The notes under the pieces are model-generated. The model did no database searches, was not told the DNA's origin, and worked only from the letters and a program-made list of their open reading frames with translations. Of a stretch of 7,685 bases of DNA, positions 1 through 5,687 are shown one piece after another; the stretch's first letter is position 1; every line of letters starts with the position of its first letter. The DNA is taken from assembly GCA_946479035.1 (NCBI GenBank), contig CAMLDW010000067.1, positions 1-7,685 of the forward strand, read 5' to 3'. The position numbers and the translations under genes were made by a program. Source of the DNA: an uncultured Chthonomonadaceae bacterium. GTDB lineage: Bacteria > Armatimonadota > Fimbriimonadia > Fimbriimonadales > Fimbriimonadaceae.

Positions 1-185
1 GCCTCGTCACGATCACGCCCGATCTCCGACTGGAGGTCAGCAGACGCATCAGGGAGGAGTACGAGAACGGCCGCGATTACTACGCCATGGGTGGCAAACC
101 GCTCCGCTTCGTCCCCACCGAACTCTACGCCCGCCCCGACCCCGCCATGCTCGCCTGGCACAACGCCCACCTCTTCGCCAGATGA
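1..185 (+). CDS. HNH-family endonuclease, C-terminal end (partial, starts before window)
   Basis: An open frame runs from base 3 to the TGA at 183-185 and encodes 60 residues, beginning LVTITPDLRLEVSRRIREEY and ending AMLAWHNAHLFAR. This matches, from memory, the C-terminus that follows the HNH core in bacterial 'putative restriction endonuclease' HNH_2-type proteins: a TPDLRLEVS strand, an R-R-I-R-E-E-[YF]-E-N-G-R-x-Y-Y helix, then a short RPDP-x-x-LAWHN tail. The catalytic HNH motif itself would lie upstream, outside the window, so activity cannot be judged. GC content is about 66%, similar to the metabolic genes at the other end and unlike the Z1 gene 110 bases downstream. It may therefore be a resident gene beside an insertion rather than part of the Z1 cassette. 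It could be a nuclease for defence or for mobile DNA; the family has no single assigned role. Confidence 0.7.
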   Translation, partial: LVTITPDLRLEVSRRIREEYENGRDYYAMGGKPLRFVPTELYARPDPAMLAWHNAHLFAR

Positions 186-295
186 ATCCAGAATTGGGAG
201 TAGACTTCTTTCGTGCGGTCTACAACGGAGGGTAGTGTTCTTAGGAAGGCCATGGCTCAACACGGCAAAGCTGGCTTGAACATGGTGAACACGCC
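186..295 (+). promoter_or_regulatory. Leader region of the Z1 cassette with a short inverted repeat
   Basis: This 110-base spacer separates the HNH stop from the Z1 start and should hold the cassette's promoter if it is transcribed separately. It contains a perfect 6-bp inverted repeat, GTAGAC (200-205) and GTCTAC (218-223), with 12 bases between the arms, which could be an operator. A TTGGGA at 194-199 could be a poor -35 box, but no good -10 box is correctly spaced. A weak ribosome site GGTGA (284-288) lies seven bases before the Z1 ATG. A short in-frame stretch from ATG 252 ends in a TGA overlapping the Z1 start (ATGA, 296-299); I do not consider it a gene. The assignment is inferred from position plus the repeat. 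Confidence 0.3.
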
Positions 296-2491
296 ATGAA
301 CACCGGCGGACAAGCTTTCACCACGCTCTTGCGTGAAGCCGAAGAAGCTGGACAGGCTTATGGGATCGATTCTGTTGAGGTCATCCAAAGGACAGTAGAG
401 AATCTCCTGCGTAAGCAAACCAGTGGGGATAACCCCGGCATGCTGCTTGGCATGATCCAGAGTGGTAAGACCAAGACGTTCCTAGGTGTGATCGCACTCG
501 CAGCCGACAACGGATTCGACCTCTTTATCGTCTTGACCAAAGGCACACGCGCCCTGACAACTCAGACATATGAACGCCTCAAGAAGGCATTTGATACAAT
601 CGTCGATCTTGACGACATACGAGTCTTCGATATCATGACCTTTCCAAAGCTCACGCTCAGGGAGCAGAGATTGCCTCTTGTTGTTGTGGCAAAAAAGGAA
701 GTGCGAAACCTTGAACGCCTCACGAGAGCACTCTTCGAGACCTACCCCGACCTGAGCAAGAGACGTGTGTTGATCGTTGATGACGAAGCCGACTTTGCGT
801 CTATCGGTTTCAAGAAGTCAAAGTCCGAGGAAGCAGAGCTTCAGCGAGTTATGGGCCTGATCAACGGGATACGGAGCAGGTTGAAGAATGCGAGCTTCTT
901 GCAAGTAACGGCGACGCCATACTCTTTATACTTACAGCCCACTCACGTTACTGCGAACGACGGCGAGACGTTCATGCCGACAAGGCCGGCATTCACAGAA
1001 ATTGTGCCAACGCACGATGCTTACATAGGAGGCAATTTCTATTTTGAAAGAGCCCAGGAATCAGGCTCTGTGGCCTCCTTCCTGTATCACGCCGTAAACC
1101 CCTTGGAATTGGAAGTCCTGCATCATGCCGATCGGCGTCGATTTAATCCTGATGAGGCTCTCACATCCAAGGGTGTGCCTTCTCTTCGGCAAGCAATTGT
1201 TACTTTTGTGGTTGGAGCTTTGATGCGTCGTCTTCAAGCCAAACACCTTGGCGAGAAACCAAAGAAGTACAGTTTTATTATCCATACGGAGTACAGCAAA
1301 CAGGCACACACTTGGCAGGAACTAGTTGTCGAAGCACTAGTCGAAGGACTACGTGAAAGCGCAACTAAAGGCACAAAGGTGTTTCACGATCTTGTAAGAA
1401 CCGCGCATGACGACTTGCGAGCCTCGATCCAAGCGGCGAACGGATATGTGCCTGAGCTTGCTTCCGTGCTTGAAGAGGTAGAAGAATATTTGCCAGCAAT
1501 CCAGGTCGAGAAGGTCAATTCGGAAAAGGACGTAATGCAACTCTTGGATCGCGACGGGCAGCTCGAACTTCGAAACAAACTAAACATTTTCATTGGAGGA
1601 CAGATACTTGACCGCGGTCTAACTATCGGAAACTTGATCGGCTTTTACTACGGCAGGCGAGCACACCGTTTTCAACAAGACACGGTCTTGCAGCATGCAC
1701 GCATGTATGGCGCACGTCCGCTCGCTGATTTGGCTGTGACCCGATTCTACACTTCACCAGGCATCTACCAGGTGCTAAGAACCGTACATGAATTTGACGC
1801 AGGTCTGCGGCACGCGTTTCGCTCGACGAACCAAAACGTGGCATTCATCCGAAAAGCGGATAACTTGATCATCCCTTGTTCGCCCAACAAAATCTTGATC
1901 AGCACACTAACTACGCTACGTGCAGGGAAGCGCTTGTTGCCCGTCGGTTTCCAGACCGGCTACAAGTCAAACATTGCCAGGATCGTCCAGAAGCTAGACT
2001 CTCGAATTGCAGCAATCGTCGATACCGGCAGCTCTGCCGCCCCGGCGCTAGTCCCACTTGCACAGGCGATAGACGTTGTCGACTTGATCGCGCTAACACA
2101 TGACAAGGAAGAGGATTCAGCCTATCACTGGAATGTTGATGCTGTTAAGGCGAGCATGGAGTATGTAAGCATGAATCCGGAGGGCGCTCCCAATCGAGGC
2201 ATGGTCTACATCCTTGCGAGGACGAATCGAAGAAATGTGCGAATCAGGCGCGAGGGTCGTCCCTTTGATGCGCCCGACACTGCGCACGTGGAGGGTGCAA
2301 TTGCGACCAAGGTCGCGATCAACCTTCCAATGTTAATGCTGTTTCGCCAAGAGGGCTTGAAAGATGATGGCTGGCGCGATTGTCCGTTCTGGTGGCCCGT
2401 CCTTTACATGCCTCAGATGATGACGACTGTCGTCTTTGCCAGCGACTTCAACGACTATGATGAAGATGTGTCCGGCGGATCAGTTGAGTGA
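296..2491 (+). CDS. Z1 domain-containing protein (helicase-like ATPase of predicted restriction/defence systems)
   Basis: This 731-residue protein has the landmarks of the Z1 family, a superfamily-II-helicase-like ATPase found in predicted restriction systems. In order they are: a P-loop GMIQSGKT (residues 52-59); a Walker B/DEAD-like IVDDEAD (160-166); a motif-III-like QVTATPYS (203-210); GGQILDRGLT (434-443), matching the family's 'GGNxLSRGLT' signature; and DTVLQHARMYGAR (462-474), the counterpart of 'DTLLQMGRWFGYR' with arginine-finger-type residues. The C-terminal part from about 480 is not recognised, apart from a tryptophan-rich WWPVLYMP stretch near the end. No signal peptide or membrane segment is seen, so it should be cytoplasmic. 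It likely uses ATP to move on or remodel nucleic acid. It is followed six bases later by the HEPN-like gene. Composition is lower in GC than the flanks, which suggests horizontal transfer. The usual Z1 partners (AIPR, PD-(D/E)XK nuclease, MORC-type ATPase, methyltransferase) are not visible here. Family call is firm; function is inferred. Confidence 0.88.
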   Translation: MNTGGQAFTTLLREAEEAGQAYGIDSVEVIQRTVENLLRKQTSGDNPGMLLGMIQSGKTKTFLGVIALAADNGFDLFIVLTKGTRALTTQTYERLKKAFDTIVDLDDIRVFDIMTFPKLTLREQRLPLVVVAKKEVRNLERLTRALFETYPDLSKRRVLIVDDEADFASIGFKKSKSEEAELQRVMGLINGIRSRLKNASFLQVTATPYSLYLQPTHVTANDGETFMPTRPAFTEIVPTHDAYIGGNFYFERAQESGSVASFLYHAVNPLELEVLHHADRRRFNPDEALTSKGVPSLRQAIVTFVVGALMRRLQAKHLGEKPKKYSFIIHTEYSKQAHTWQELVVEALVEGLRESATKGTKVFHDLVRTAHDDLRASIQAANGYVPELASVLEEVEEYLPAIQVEKVNSEKDVMQLLDRDGQLELRNKLNIFIGGQILDRGLTIGNLIGFYYGRRAHRFQQDTVLQHARMYGARPLADLAVTRFYTSPGIYQVLRTVHEFDAGLRHAFRSTNQNVAFIRKADNLIIPCSPNKILISTLTTLRAGKRLLPVGFQTGYKSNIARIVQKLDSRIAAIVDTGSSAAPALVPLAQAIDVVDLIALTHDKEEDSAYHWNVDAVKASMEYVSMNPEGAPNRGMVYILARTNRRNVRIRREGRPFDAPDTAHVEGAIATKVAINLPMLMLFRQEGLKDDGWRDCPFWWPVLYMPQMMTTVVFASDFNDYDEDVSGGSVE

Positions 2492-2497
2492 TTGCCG

Positions 2498-3172
2498 ATG
2501 GCTATGCGCTCCATACGATTTGATCCTTGGCTGAATGCAATGGTGCTCTTAGAGAAGTTCGTTGTAGAAGACTGGAAAGCTAGAGAAGACCGCGGCCAAG
2601 AAAGCACGACAAAGGATCGCACGACGATTATTGTTTACCCGGAGAGCTCACTCGTGAAGGTCGTGGGTACCGAGAGAAAGGTGCAAAAGTGGGAAATGAC
2701 AATCGGTGAGCGAATTGGCAAAGGGTATGCGCAGGATTACGCGCCACCTTACCTGGATCCAGATATTTGCTCGAAGACCAGGTCGTATGTAGAGCAAATC
2801 GGTGCGCAAATCAATAAGACGTACTTGTACGAGGCGTACGACGCCGCCTCGGTCATGGTTCGACGCGTCACTGAAACTCTTATCATCGAGTGCTTCGAAG
2901 TTAAAGGCATTGATTTGAAGATTAAGGATTCCAAGAGCGACTTTGTGCCTTTGCGTGAGCTGATTTCGCGATGTATTGGTGAAAGCGACGACGCGAAGGG
3001 CGCATGGAATCTGAGCCGCAATGCGAAGTCAGGGCTAAACGTGCTGAAGTCTATTGGGGATCTTGCCGCACACAATCGACGCTATCTTGCTCGGAAAAGC
3101 GATTTGGATAGTTTGCGCGCTTCCTTAAGAGTAGTCGTCGAAGAGTTAGTAACCATTGTGCGGGGTCGATAA
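2498..3172 (+). CDS. Z1-associated protein with DUF4145/HEPN-like C-terminal domain
   Basis: The protein is 224 residues from ATG 2498. TTG 2492 and ATG 2504 are alternative starts; I prefer 2498 because GAGTG sits seven bases upstream, overlapping the end of the Z1 gene. The N-terminal half (to about 95) is unrecognised. The C-terminal half resembles DUF4145-type, HEPN-like helical domains: a helix YDAASVMVRRVTETLI (114-129), an acidic/polar middle, then IGDLAAHNRRYLARKSDLD (from about 186) and a final helix ending RVVVEELV. The AAHN histidine (192) sits where HEPN ribonucleases carry the R-x4-6-H motif. The position five before it is glycine and no arginine is nearby on that side, so RNase activity is doubtful and a binding or adaptor role is more likely. 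Tight coupling to the Z1 gene suggests one functional unit. Base composition is as low as in the Z1 gene (23/60 GC at 2881-2940). The gene call is firm; the fold call is by motif memory only. Confidence 0.85.
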   Translation: MAMRSIRFDPWLNAMVLLEKFVVEDWKAREDRGQESTTKDRTTIIVYPESSLVKVVGTERKVQKWEMTIGERIGKGYAQDYAPPYLDPDICSKTRSYVEQIGAQINKTYLYEAYDAASVMVRRVTETLIIECFEVKGIDLKIKDSKSDFVPLRELISRCIGESDDAKGAWNLSRNAKSGLNVLKSIGDLAAHNRRYLARKSDLDSLRASLRVVVEELVTIVRGR

Positions 3173-3232
3173 TGTTGTTTCGAGATGCGGGCCAGGCTCG
3201 CTATCGACATTCCCGAGAGGGCGGCCCCCAGC

Positions 3233-3330
3233 CTACGCCTTGAGCACCGTGCGGATGCTCCAGTCGTGCTTCTCCAGCGCCGCGCGGGCTTCGGACTCAT
3301 CGTAACCCGTCAGCTCGCACTCGCTCGGCA
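3233..3330 (-). pseudogene. Diverged remnant of a murQ 3' end (second copy)
   Basis: On the minus strand this segment encodes LTGYDESEARAALEKHDWSI followed by RTVLKA and a TAG stop at 3235-3233. It aligns without gaps to the MurQ C-terminus 165 bases away (LTGLSDADARAALEKHDWSI, then RAVLDAQS). Codon-by-codon comparison over 78 bases gives 60 matches (about 77%), including one uninterrupted 23-base identity (3252-3274 against 3417-3439). Differences are concentrated at third positions, as expected if both copies were once under protein-level selection. Homology to murQ stops at about 3320-3330, just before the hairpin, and no upstream part of a second murQ is present. It may be a leftover of an older tandem murQ, or of recombination with a homologous murQ when the neighbouring cassette arrived. 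It is too short to be functional. Confidence 0.65.
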
Positions 3331-3337
3331 GACAAAA

Positions 3338-3363
3338 CCCCCTCTCCGCTTGCGGGGAGGGGG
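3338..3363 (-). terminator. GC-rich hairpin, probable intrinsic terminator for murQ (REP-like)
   Basis: The arms CCCCCTCTCCG (3338-3348) and CGGGGAGGGGG (3353-3363) form an 11-bp stem around a CTTG loop. One position, T3345 with G3356, is a wobble on the plus strand and a mismatch on the minus strand. Read on the minus strand, the stem is followed at once by TTTT (bases 3337-3334), as expected of a rho-independent terminator 28 bases past the murQ stop. The whole unit, with its CAGGGGTGGGG tail, also resembles widespread dispersed palindromic intergenic repeats in high-GC genomes, so it may be a mobile palindrome serving as a terminator. Confidence 0.6.
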
Positions 3364-3391
3364 CAGGGGTGGGGCATTCCATTTCAACAGG

Positions 3392-4195
3392 TCACGACTG
3401 GGCATCCAGCACCGCCCGGATGCTCCAGTCGTGCTTCTCGAGCGCAGCGCGGGCGTCGGCGTCGGAGAGGCCCGTGAGTTCGTGCACGATCGCGATGCAA
3501 CGCAGGCGCAGCTTCTCGTTCGATCCCCGCACGTCCACCATCAAGTTCGAGACCACCTTCCCGCACAACACCATCGCACAAGTCGAAATCCGATTCAGCG
3601 CCAGCTTCTGCGCAGTCCCTGCCTTCAGCCGCGTCGAGCCGGTCAGCACCTCCGGCCCCGTGTCGAGCAAGATCCCGAGCTCCGCCTCTTCGATCAAAGG
3701 CGTCCCGGGGTTGTTCGCCAGCCCGCACGTCCAAACCCCGTGCTGCCGCGCGAACCGCACCGCCGAAAGCACGAACGGCGTCCGCCCGCTCGCCGCCAGG
3801 CCGACCACGACGTCGCCGTGGCGCAGCCCGATCTGCCGCAGCGCTTTCTGCGCCGCGCGCTCGTCGTCCTCCGCCTGTTCCACCGCCTTGCCCTGCGCCG
3901 AGTCTCCGCCCGCGACCAGCGCGATGAAACGGTCCGGCTCCACGCCGAACGTCGGCGGGATCTCCGCCGCGTCCATCGCCGCGATCCGCCCGCTCGTGCC
4001 CGCACCGACGTAAACGATCCGTCCGCCGTGTTGGAACGCCTGCGCGCACCGGGTCGCCGCGAGCGCCAAAGAGCCCTCCGCCGCGCGCAGCGCGTCCATC
4101 ACGACCGACTCCTCCTTGTTCATCAGCGAGACGATCTCGAGCGCTGACATCTCGTCGAGCTTAATCGACCGCGGGTTGCGCGACTCGGTGTTCAT
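3392..4195 (-). CDS. murQ: N-acetylmuramic acid 6-phosphate etherase (MurQ)
   Basis: MurQ cleaves the lactyl ether of MurNAc-6-phosphate, giving GlcNAc-6-phosphate and D-lactate in the cytoplasm during peptidoglycan recycling. The 267-residue protein shows the family pattern throughout: TESRNPRS at the N-terminus; the SIS-domain loop VGAGTSGRIAAMDAAEIPPT (63-82) with Glu78; Glu109 in QAED; ASGRTP (135-140) for sugar phosphate; TGPEVLTGSTRLKAGTAQK (179-197); and GKVVSNLMVDVRGSNEKL (212-229). Glu78 and Glu109 are 31 residues apart, the same spacing as E. coli Glu83 and Glu114, the known catalytic acid and base. ATG 4195 is chosen over the longer frame because it has AGGAAG eight bases upstream and overlaps the kinase stop as ATGA (4-base overlap, translational coupling). 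It is slightly shorter than the usual ~300 residues, mostly at the two ends. A diverged copy of its 3' end lies just downstream. No PTS or other MurNAc transporter is visible. Confidence 0.93.
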   Translation of the reverse strand: MNTESRNPRSIKLDEMSALEIVSLMNKEESVVMDALRAAEGSLALAATRCAQAFQHGGRIVYVGAGTSGRIAAMDAAEIPPTFGVEPDRFIALVAGGDSAQGKAVEQAEDDERAAQKALRQIGLRHGDVVVGLAASGRTPFVLSAVRFARQHGVWTCGLANNPGTPLIEEAELGILLDTGPEVLTGSTRLKAGTAQKLALNRISTCAMVLCGKVVSNLMVDVRGSNEKLRLRCIAIVHELTGLSDADARAALEKHDWSIRAVLDAQS

Positions 4196-5088
4196 GGCGC
4201 GAGCTTCCTGGCCAGTTGGCACGCGCCCAGAGCGGGCGCGGTGTTGAGCACCTTGTACTCCCATTCGGAATCAGTCCGACTCTCTCGGCCCTCCGTGAAC
4301 CGCTCCAAAAAGATCGGATGGATGAGCCAGGTCCCGCCCATTAACGCGACCCGCACGTGCGGCAGCTTCTCGGCCTGGAACTTCACGACGTGCGCGAGGA
4401 CCTCTTCCTTTAGCCGCCCCATCGCCGTCTGCACCGCGATCTCGGCGTACGCCTCGCCCTTGCGCGCGTCCCGCGCGACCACCTCCGCCATCGCGGCGAA
4501 CATCGAGGCCGGCGCGTCACTCTTGTAGAGAGCGCGCACGACCTCCTCCGTGTCCTTCGTGCCGAAAACGACCTTCACCTGGTTCCAAAACTCCATCGTC
4601 GCGCGGACCGGCGATGCCGAAACGACCTGCCCGTGCAAAGCATAGCGTCCCACCGAAGCCGCGGACCCCTCGTCGCCGAACAGCACGCCCCCTCCGCCCG
4701 ACTTCACCGCCTTCCCCTCGTGCTCGCTGCACACCAAGACGCCGGTACCGGAGATCACCAGCACGTCGGCGCTCTTGCGCGCGAGCTCCCACGCAGCGTG
4801 GAAGTCCGGCACCGCCGAAACGAGCTTGGTCCCGAGCAGGGAAGTGAGCAGCCACTCCGCCTTCTTCGCGTCCTCCGGCCCGAGCAGCCCCGCGAACGCC
4901 CCGCAAGCCGCCTCCACCCTCGGCGCTCCCTTTAATGCCTCCTGCAGGTGCCTCGCGACCACGTCCGGCGGCGTCGTCGCAAGGTTCGCCGGCCCCGACC
5001 TCCCCTCGAAGACCGTCGTTCCCCCCTCATCCGTGACGACGGCGTGCGTCTTCGTCCCCCCGCAGTCCAGACCCAGAAAAAGCCCCAT
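4192..5088 (-). CDS. BadF/BadG/BcrA/BcrD-family kinase, probable N-acetylmuramic acid / N-acetylglucosamine kinase
   Basis: This 298-residue protein belongs to the ASKHA-fold BadF-type kinases, which include GlcNAc kinases and the clostridial MurNAc/GlcNAc kinase MurK. Visible motifs are phosphate-1 LGLDCGGTKT (5-14), the sugar-side GAFAGLLG (63-70), VPDFHAAW with Asp95 as likely catalytic base, phosphate-2 VISGTGVL (111-118), GGGGVLFGDEGS (131-142), and an adenosine-side LMGG (249-252). ATG 5088 is preferred to the GTG 33 bases upstream because GAGG lies six bases before it and the phosphate-1 motif then starts near the N-terminus, as is normal. It is the first gene of a two-gene operon with murQ, so the natural product is probably MurNAc-6-phosphate, MurQ's substrate. 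Kinase-dependent entry implies free MurNAc rather than phosphotransferase import. Specificity between MurNAc and GlcNAc cannot be read from sequence. Cytoplasmic; no membrane segment. Confidence 0.88.
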   Translation of the reverse strand: MGLFLGLDCGGTKTHAVVTDEGGTTVFEGRSGPANLATTPPDVVARHLQEALKGAPRVEAACGAFAGLLGPEDAKKAEWLLTSLLGTKLVSAVPDFHAAWELARKSADVLVISGTGVLVCSEHEGKAVKSGGGGVLFGDEGSAASVGRYALHGQVVSASPVRATMEFWNQVKVVFGTKDTEEVVRALYKSDAPASMFAAMAEVVARDARKGEAYAEIAVQTAMGRLKEEVLAHVVKFQAEKLPHVRVALMGGTWLIHPIFLERFTEGRESRTDSEWEYKVLNTAPALGACQLARKLAP

Positions 5089-5184
5089 CGCCAGCCTCGA
5101 ATCTACCTTCAAACCCCGCACCTACAGGTCTATGCATAAAAAATCAACTTCTATTAGTCCTAGCACCCACACACCTTCAAGTTT
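5089..5184. promoter_or_regulatory. Divergent promoter region between the kinase-murQ operon and the DUF2089 operon
   Basis: This 96-base spacer lies between divergently oriented genes and is clearly more AT-rich than its neighbours, with an A/T-dense core at about 5129-5160. It contains a perfect 8-bp palindrome TATGCATA (5131-5138) followed by AAAAA. Promoters for both operons are expected here by position. A TATCAT at 5191-5196 could be a rightward -10 box if translation of the DUF2089 gene begins at ATG 5215 rather than 5185. No pair of well-spaced consensus hexamers stands out, so individual boxes are not assigned. Confidence 0.45.
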
Positions 5185-5664
5185 ATGCCGTATCATGGCT
5201 GTCAGATCAAGATCATGCGGACAGTAAGAGAGCGGCTGAAGAACGAGGTTGCGGAAGTGGACCAGAAGCCGAACGGCGACGGGTACCTCGAGATCCCGTC
5301 GCGGTGCCCGGTGAGCGGAGGCGAGCTCTATGTGAGCGAGCTGACGTGCGAGGAGAGCGGGGTCGTGATCCGAGGCAAGTTCCGGTTGCCTGAGCAGACC
5401 AAGCTCGACATGGAGAAGCAGGCGTTCTTAAAGGTCTTCTTGCGGGCGCGCGGGGTGATCAGCACGGTGGAGAAGGAGATGGGAGTGAGCTACCCGACGG
5501 TGCGCGCCCGGCTGGACAACCTTTTGAGCGAGCTGGGGCTGGCGCCGATCAAGGACGACGCGATCGCAAAGCGGAACGAGAAGAAGCGGCAGATCCTGCT
5601 CGAGCTAGAGGCGGGGAAGCTGACGCCGGACCAGGCGAAGAAGAAGTTGAAGGCACTGAAGTAG
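5185..5664 (+). CDS. DUF2089-type regulator with helix-turn-helix and SHOCT-like C-terminus
   Basis: The protein is 159 residues from ATG 5185, or 149 from the in-frame ATG 5215 (MRTVRERLK); neither has a clear ribosome site. The middle matches the DUF2089 family: CPVSGGELYVSELTC, then IRGKF, a helix with QAFLKVFLRARG, and the helix-turn-helix ISTVEKEMGVSYPTVRARLD (92-111). Many relatives have a C-x2-C...C-x2-C zinc ribbon. Here the second cysteine of each pair is serine (Cys41/Ser44 and Cys55/Ser58), so zinc binding is probably lost. The C-terminus (about 131-158), ILLELEAGKLTPDQAKKKLK, is a short SHOCT-like helical pair that recurs at the N-terminus of the next gene's product. It is the first gene of an operon with the DUF4097 gene, 23 bases apart. 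It probably binds DNA and may regulate its own operon, perhaps through contact with the partner protein. DNA binding is inferred from the helix-turn-helix. Confidence 0.85.
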   Translation: MPYHGCQIKIMRTVRERLKNEVAEVDQKPNGDGYLEIPSRCPVSGGELYVSELTCEESGVVIRGKFRLPEQTKLDMEKQAFLKVFLRARGVISTVEKEMGVSYPTVRARLDNLLSELGLAPIKDDAIAKRNEKKRQILLELEAGKLTPDQAKKKLKALK

Positions 5665-5687
5665 GCAGACAAGAGCACGAGAAAGGA

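Larger units (their letters stand above)
3173..3391. other. Intergenic junction between the Z1 cassette and murQ
   Basis: This 219-base stretch lies between two converging genes, the HEPN-like gene (+) and murQ (-). It contains no supported complete gene. From left to right it holds a short GC-rich segment without a clear terminator for the Z1 operon, a diverged copy of the murQ 3' end (3233-3330), and a strong hairpin (3338-3363) followed on its right by a G-rich CAGGGGTGGGG tail. Composition returns to high GC here, so the right edge of the foreign-looking cassette falls at about 3173-3230. Confidence 0.6.

Noticed and set aside
91..279. Plus-strand open frame of 62 residues starting at ATG 91
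   Set aside because: It overlaps the HNH C-terminus in another frame, is proline/serine-rich and has no recognisable motif.
252..299. 15-residue leader peptide ending in ATGA at the Z1 start
   Set aside because: It has no ribosome site of its own and no conserved feature; ATGA overlaps of very short frames are common by chance.
2492..2497. TTG 2492 as start of the HEPN-like gene
   Set aside because: TTG is a weaker start, and in-frame ATG codons follow two and four codons later with equal or better context.
2498..3172. Toxin-antitoxin reading (HEPN toxin with partner)
   Set aside because: The HEPN catalytic arginine is missing and the neighbour is a 731-residue ATPase, not a MNT-type or small antitoxin.
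3252..3439. attL/attR pair of an integrated element at the murQ 3' end
   Set aside because: The 23-base direct repeats enclose only 165 bases and no integrase is visible; the Z1 cassette lies outside them.
3185..4147. Long plus-strand open frame opposite murQ (320 residues)
   Set aside because: It is antisense to an unmistakable MurQ, is very rich in arginine and histidine, and is open only because of GC-rich codon structure.
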